DNA of 9,967 nucleotides from Sphingomonas_R sp036387535 (GTDB taxonomy: Bacteria > Pseudomonadota > Alphaproteobacteria > Sphingomonadales > Sphingomonadaceae), in NCBI RefSeq assembly GCF_036387535.1, contig NZ_DASVTO010000141.1, positions 1 through 9,967 of the forward strand, given 5' to 3'. The notes beneath the pieces were generated by a model, which saw only the letters and a list, made by a program, of their open reading frames with translations, ran no database searches and was not told where the DNA came from. Shown here piece after piece: positions 6,569-9,967 of the stretch (position 1 is the first letter of the stretch; the number at the start of each line of letters is the position of its first letter). The position numbers and the translations under genes were made by a program.

Positions 6569-7983
6569 TCCCCGCCGTTCGCCTCCTGGCCATACCAATC
6601 CGGCTGATGCTAGCGCTGTTCGCGGTCTATGCGCTCTGGACCATCCCGTCCCTGCTGCCGCGCTGGGGCGCATCGCCCACCGGCTTTGCGCTGCTCGCCG
6701 GCTGGCTCGTCCTCGCGTCCGCCGCCTGGCCACTTGCACGGGGCCGGTGGCATGGCCCGCGGCGGTGGACCGTGCTGATCGCGATCACGGTCGGGCTCCG
6801 GCTGGTAGTGCTGGCCTTCAGCTGGGGGCATGCCCCGACCGGCGATCCGATGATCTACGTCCAGCTCGCACGCGACATGCTCGGCGGCCGGGGGCTGTCC
6901 TTTACCGACCCGTTCACCGGCGTCACCTTCCGCGCGCTCTATCCGCCCGCGTATCCGCTGCTTCTGGCCGGTCTTGGCGGGCTGTTCGGCCTCGGCTCGC
7001 TCATGCTCTGGTCCAGCAATCTGCTCCTCGACCTCATGGCCGCCGCGCTGATCGTCCGGATCGGTCATCGCGCCGGCGCTGCGCGCGGTGGGCAGGCGGC
7101 GGCATGGCTCTATTTGATCTGGCCGACTTTCCTGCTCGCCACCCCGTTCGCGCAGAAGGAGCCGCTGGTGTCCGTCCTCGCCCTCGCGCTTGTCCTGCGC
7201 CTGCTCGGGCTGAAGAACAGGCGGGCACCGGACACCCGCGACGGGGCGATCTTCGGCATCCTTGCCGGCCTGCTCGCGCTTACCCAGCCCGGGCTCGCCA
7301 CACTGCCGCTGATGGCCGGCCTGCTGCTGCTGCCCGTTCTCGGCTTTGCGCCGCTGTTCGCGCTGGCCTGGCGCAGCATCCCCGTCGCGCTGCTCCTGCT
7401 TGCGCCCTGGTGGATCCGCAACGGCCTGCTGCTCGGCCATTTCGTACCGCTCACATCCACCGGCGGTATCGGCCTGTGGATCGGCAACAACCCACAGGCC
7501 AGCGGCAACTGGATGCCCCTGCCGGACAGCCTGTCGCACCTGCCCGAACTCGAACAGTCCGCCCGCGCCGCCACCGCCGCAAAGGCGTGGATCGCCGGCC
7601 ATCCGTTCGACATGCTGCGGCTCAACCTCACCAAGCTGTTCCGGACGTTCGGCGTCGAAATCTTTACTCCCCTGCGCTGGAGCCTTCTCCGCCCCGCTTT
7701 ACCCGCCGCCGTCGCGGCGGCGCTGTTCCCGCTGCTGCAGGGTGCGCTGTTTATCGCGATGGCGCTCGGTGCCGCGCTAATCCGGCGGAGCGGCGGGATC
7801 CTCATCCTGCTGCTGGCCGCCATCTTCGCGCAATTGTTGATCTTCGACCTGTGGTTCGAATTCGCCGAACGCCATCGCTATGTCGTCATGCCATTCCTGT
7901 TCCTGATACTCGGACAGGCGCTGGCGCGACGCGCTACCCCCGCGGCGTCAGCGCCTCGTCCCGCATCCCGCGCCATAGCCTGA
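6565..7983 (+). CDS. Polytopic GT-C (family 39-like) glycosyltransferase
   Basis: This 472-residue inner-membrane protein has roughly ten hydrophobic segments. They include about 10-30, 40-57, 68-87, 130-165, 178-195, 200-214, 228-260, 262-283 and 380-450. The first large loop carries GHAPTGDPMIYVQLARDM (88-105). The aspartate at 94 sits where GT-C enzymes of the PMT/ArnT type have their catalytic acid, followed by YPPAYPLLLAG (126-136). PWWIRNG (281-287) and LWIGNNPQASGNWMP (304-318) are features I associate with bacterial GT39-like proteins. Such enzymes usually move a sugar from a polyprenyl-phosphate donor onto a lipid, glycan or protein on the periplasmic side. Acceptor and sugar are unknown. 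The start is GTG at 6565, overlapping the SDR stop as GTGA. ATG at 6607 is an alternative. Its 3' end overlaps folP by 50 bp on the opposite strand. Confidence 0.85.
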   Translation: MIPAVRLLAIPIRLMLALFAVYALWTIPSLLPRWGASPTGFALLAGWLVLASAAWPLARGRWHGPRRWTVLIAITVGLRLVVLAFSWGHAPTGDPMIYVQLARDMLGGRGLSFTDPFTGVTFRALYPPAYPLLLAGLGGLFGLGSLMLWSSNLLLDLMAAALIVRIGHRAGAARGGQAAAWLYLIWPTFLLATPFAQKEPLVSVLALALVLRLLGLKNRRAPDTRDGAIFGILAGLLALTQPGLATLPLMAGLLLLPVLGFAPLFALAWRSIPVALLLLAPWWIRNGLLLGHFVPLTSTGGIGLWIGNNPQASGNWMPLPDSLSHLPELEQSARAATAAKAWIAGHPFDMLRLNLTKLFRTFGVEIFTPLRWSLLRPALPAAVAAALFPLLQGALFIAMALGAALIRRSGGILILLLAAIFAQLLIFDLWFEFAERHRYVVMPFLFLILGQALARRATPAASAPRPASRAIA

Positions 7984-9031
7984 TCGCCTGCACCGTCTCC
8001 GCCACATCATGCACGCGCAGCAGCTGCGCGCCCTGCGCCACCCCGCTCAGCGCCACGGCGACCGATCCGCCCAGCCGGCGGTCGACCGGCGCTTCGTTGG
8101 AAAGGGCGCCGATGAACCGCTTGCGGCTCGCCCCCAGCAGAACGGCGCAACCCAGTCCGTGGAACAGCGACAGCCCGTTCAGCAGCGCTAGATTATGCGC
8201 CACGCTCTTCCCGAACCCGATTCCCGGATCGATCAGGATCCGCGCGCGATCGATCCCGGCCGCCACCGCCGCATCGATCCGCGCCGCCAGCCAGTCATAG
8301 ACCTCGATCAGCACGTCATCATAGTGCGGTCGATCCTGCATGGTCTGCGGATCGCCGGCATGATGCATCAGCACCACCGGACATCCCGCTGCGGCGACCA
8401 CCGCCGCCGATCGCCTGTCCCACAGCAGCGCGGAGACGTCGTTGACGATCCCCGCCCCGGCCGCCAGCGCGGCCTCCATCACCGCCGCCTTGCGCGTGTC
8501 GATCGCCACCGCCACCCCCGCGCGGGCCAGTCGTTCCACCACCGGCGTGATCCGCGCGATCTCGTCGCCTTCCCAGACCGGGGTGGCACCCGGCCGGGTC
8601 GATTCTCCGCCCACGTCGATCATTGCCGCGCCCGCCGCGGCCATCACGACTCCGGTATCCGCGGCTGCAGCGGGATCGTCGGCATGGCGACCCCCGTCGG
8701 AAAAGCTGTCGGGCGTCACGTTCAGGATGGCCATCACCTGCGGCTGATCCAGCCGGATCGTCCGTTCGGCCAGTGTCAGCGCGGTTCGCGCCGCCACGAT
8801 CCGCGCCAGCACCGCCTCGGCCTGTCCGCGCGGCCCGTCGGGCAATCTCGCCAGGACGGTCGCCAGCCGTTCGACCGGCACCAGCCGCTGCTCCACGCGC
8901 CGCCCGTCTTCCACGCGGATCAGCTCGACCGCGGAGAACCAGACCAGCCCGCCGGCCAGCCGCAACACCTGTTCATCATGACCGAACGGCGCATCGACGA
9001 AGCCGGTGGGGCGAAGATAGATATCGCTCAC
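7934..9031 (-). CDS. folP: Dihydropteroate synthase (FolP) with N-terminal extension
   Basis: It condenses para-aminobenzoate with dihydropterin pyrophosphate to give dihydropteroate in folate synthesis, and it is the sulfonamide target. The protein has 365 residues, about 90 more than a typical FolP. The catalytic core starts near residue 97. It has NVTPDSFSDGG (104-114), GGESTRPGA (141-149), IDTRK (177-181), NDVSA (197-201), LMHHAGDPQTMQDRPHYDDV (221-240), DPGIGFGK (268-275), GASRKRFIG (300-308) and RVHDV (339-343). The MHHAG stretch replaces the commoner MHMQG. Residues 1-95 (YLRPTGFVDAPFG, LAGGLVWFSAVELI and onward) form an extension I recall from sphingomonad FolP proteins, with no known function. 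The start is GTG at 9031, overlapping the ccrM stop as GTGA, which implies translational coupling. Its 3' end overlaps the convergent glycosyltransferase gene. Confidence 0.95.
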   Translation of the reverse strand: MSDIYLRPTGFVDAPFGHDEQVLRLAGGLVWFSAVELIRVEDGRRVEQRLVPVERLATVLARLPDGPRGQAEAVLARIVAARTALTLAERTIRLDQPQVMAILNVTPDSFSDGGRHADDPAAAADTGVVMAAAGAAMIDVGGESTRPGATPVWEGDEIARITPVVERLARAGVAVAIDTRKAAVMEAALAAGAGIVNDVSALLWDRRSAAVVAAAGCPVVLMHHAGDPQTMQDRPHYDDVLIEVYDWLAARIDAAVAAGIDRARILIDPGIGFGKSVAHNLALLNGLSLFHGLGCAVLLGASRKRFIGALSNEAPVDRRLGGSVAVALSGVAQGAQLLRVHDVAETVQAIRLWRGMRDEALTPRG

Positions 9032-9967
9032 CCCGCCGCCGCCAGATGTCGCTGACGATAGATGTCGATCGGCACCAGCCCGTCCGGCCCATCCACATGC
9101 CAGAATGTCCAGCCATTGCAGGACGGCGCATCCTGCACCAGCGCGCCCAGCTTGTGGATCGATCCGGTCCGCAGGCCGGGACCACCCACCGACACCAGCG
9201 TTCCGTCACCCCGCACCTCCGCGCGCCAACGCCGCTTCAGGTCGGTCAGCACGGTTCCCGGCACGATTGCGCCCGTTTCGATCATCACGCCGAACGCCAC
9301 GCGCGGCGCACTGCGCTTCGACGGGATGGTCTGCATCGCGCTTTCGTCCAGCGGCAGCGTCGACGCGATCCGCGCGCGCGCCACCTTCACATATTTCGCC
9401 TCGCGCTCGATCCCGATCCAGCGCCGCCGCAGCCGCCGTGCCACCGCGCCCGTCGTGCCGGTGCCGAAAAACGGGTCCAGCACGATGTCGCCCGGCTGCG
9501 TACAGGCGAGCAGCACGCGGTACAGCAGCGCCTCCGGCTTCTGGGTCGGATGGGCCTTGTGCCCGTCGTCATCCTTCAGTCGCTCGCCACCCGAACAGAT
9601 CGGCAGCACCCAATCGGACCGCATCTGGATATCGTCGTTCAGCGCCTTCATGCTGGCATAGTTGAACGTGTAGCGCGCCTTCTCCGACTTCGAACACCAG
9701 ATCATCGTCTCGTGCGCGTTGGTGAAGCGCGTCCCCTTGAAGTTCGGCATCGGATTGGCCTTGCGCCAGACGATATCGTTCAGGATCCAGAAGCCCTGAT
9801 CCTGGAGCGCGGCACCCACGCGGAAGATGTTGTGGTAGCTGCCGATCACCCACAGCGTACCGTCGTCCTTCAACACCCGCCGCGCTTCGGCCAGCCAGGC
9901 ACGGGTGAAACGATCATAGGCTTCGAACGACGCGAATTTGTCCCAATCATCGTCACACGCATCCACG
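9028..9967 (-). CDS. ccrM: CcrM-type adenine DNA methyltransferase (5' end outside the window)
   Basis: This is a cell-cycle-regulated methyltransferase of alphaproteobacteria that methylates adenine in GANTC using S-adenosylmethionine. The 312 visible residues start mid-protein with VDACDDDWDKFASFEAYDRF; the first codon in the window is GTG for an internal valine. VIGSYHNIFRVG (40-51), NDIVWRKANPMPNFKG (63-78), FTNAHETMIW (81-90) and HPTQKPEALL (139-148) are strong family matches. The SAM-binding motif DPFFGTGTTGAVA (164-176) comes after the target-recognition region, which is the beta-class order. The DPPY catalytic motif must lie beyond the right edge, with about 50 missing residues. Residues 222-303 form the extra C-terminal domain typical of CcrM (CNGWTFWHVDG, PIDIYRQ), linked to specificity and DNA binding. 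It is coupled to folP by a GTGA overlap. Confidence 0.95.
   Translation of the reverse strand, partial: VDACDDDWDKFASFEAYDRFTRAWLAEARRVLKDDGTLWVIGSYHNIFRVGAALQDQGFWILNDIVWRKANPMPNFKGTRFTNAHETMIWCSKSEKARYTFNYASMKALNDDIQMRSDWVLPICSGGERLKDDDGHKAHPTQKPEALLYRVLLACTQPGDIVLDPFFGTGTTGAVARRLRRRWIGIEREAKYVKVARARIASTLPLDESAMQTIPSKRSAPRVAFGVMIETGAIVPGTVLTDLKRRWRAEVRGDGTLVSVGGPGLRTGSIHKLGALVQDAPSCNGWTFWHVDGPDGLVPIDIYRQRHLAAAG

Noticed and set aside
6252..8300. 682-residue plus-strand open frame
   Set aside because: Arg/Pro/Ala-rich shadow spanning the SDR, glycosyltransferase and antisense folP regions; no domain recognisable and it conflicts with three well-supported genes.
1..9967. Enrichment of GANTC sites as a cell-cycle signal given ccrM
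   Set aside because: A few GANTC sites are scattered within genes, and none was seen in the one divergent promoter region; no clustering noticed.

Overview
The window looks like chromosomal DNA of a sphingomonad-type alphaproteobacterium (order Sphingomonadales). It is very GC-rich and gene-dense. It carries a CcrM-type cell-cycle DNA methyltransferase, the alphaproteobacterial three-subunit form of proton-translocating transhydrogenase (PntAA/PntAB/PntB), a one-helix aa3-type cytochrome c oxidase subunit IV, and a dihydropteroate synthase with the long N-terminal extension I associate with sphingomonads. The taxonomic call is inference from gene content and protein style.

Left part (1-4214, mostly minus strand): one compact operon reads leftward from about 4240. 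Its order is: one-helix cytochrome oxidase subunit IV, pntAA, a small bacterial PH-domain protein, pntAB, pntB, and a transcription-factor-like protein with a degenerate receiver domain. Gaps run from a 4-bp overlap to 35 bp, so the genes are almost certainly co-transcribed. The operon joins energy-linked NADPH formation (proton-motive force drives NADH + NADP+ to NAD+ + NADPH) to an oxidase accessory subunit. The last gene breaks off at about position 99. To the left of that point lies what looks like the start of an unrelated plus-strand gene: a strong ribosome binding site, an ATG at 63 and a signal-peptide-like beginning. The two partial genes meet head-on, which suggests a rearrangement breakpoint or an assembly join.

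Middle (4215-7983, plus strand): a 138-bp divergent intergenic region with a plausible sigma-70-type promoter for the pnt operon. It is followed by an NtrC-family sigma-54-dependent activator with an atypical receiver domain, a short-chain dehydrogenase/reductase, and a polytopic GT-C-type glycosyltransferase. The last two overlap by GTGA and are probably translationally coupled.

Right part (7934-9967, minus strand): ccrM (5' end outside the window) followed by folP, again joined by a GTGA overlap. folP is convergent with the glycosyltransferase gene and their 3' ends overlap by 50 bp, leaving no room for an intergenic terminator.

No rRNA, tRNA, CRISPR array, transposase or integrase was seen. 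The most unusual points are the breakpoint at about 99, the PH-domain gene inside the transhydrogenase operon, and two regulators with receiver domains that lack standard switch residues.
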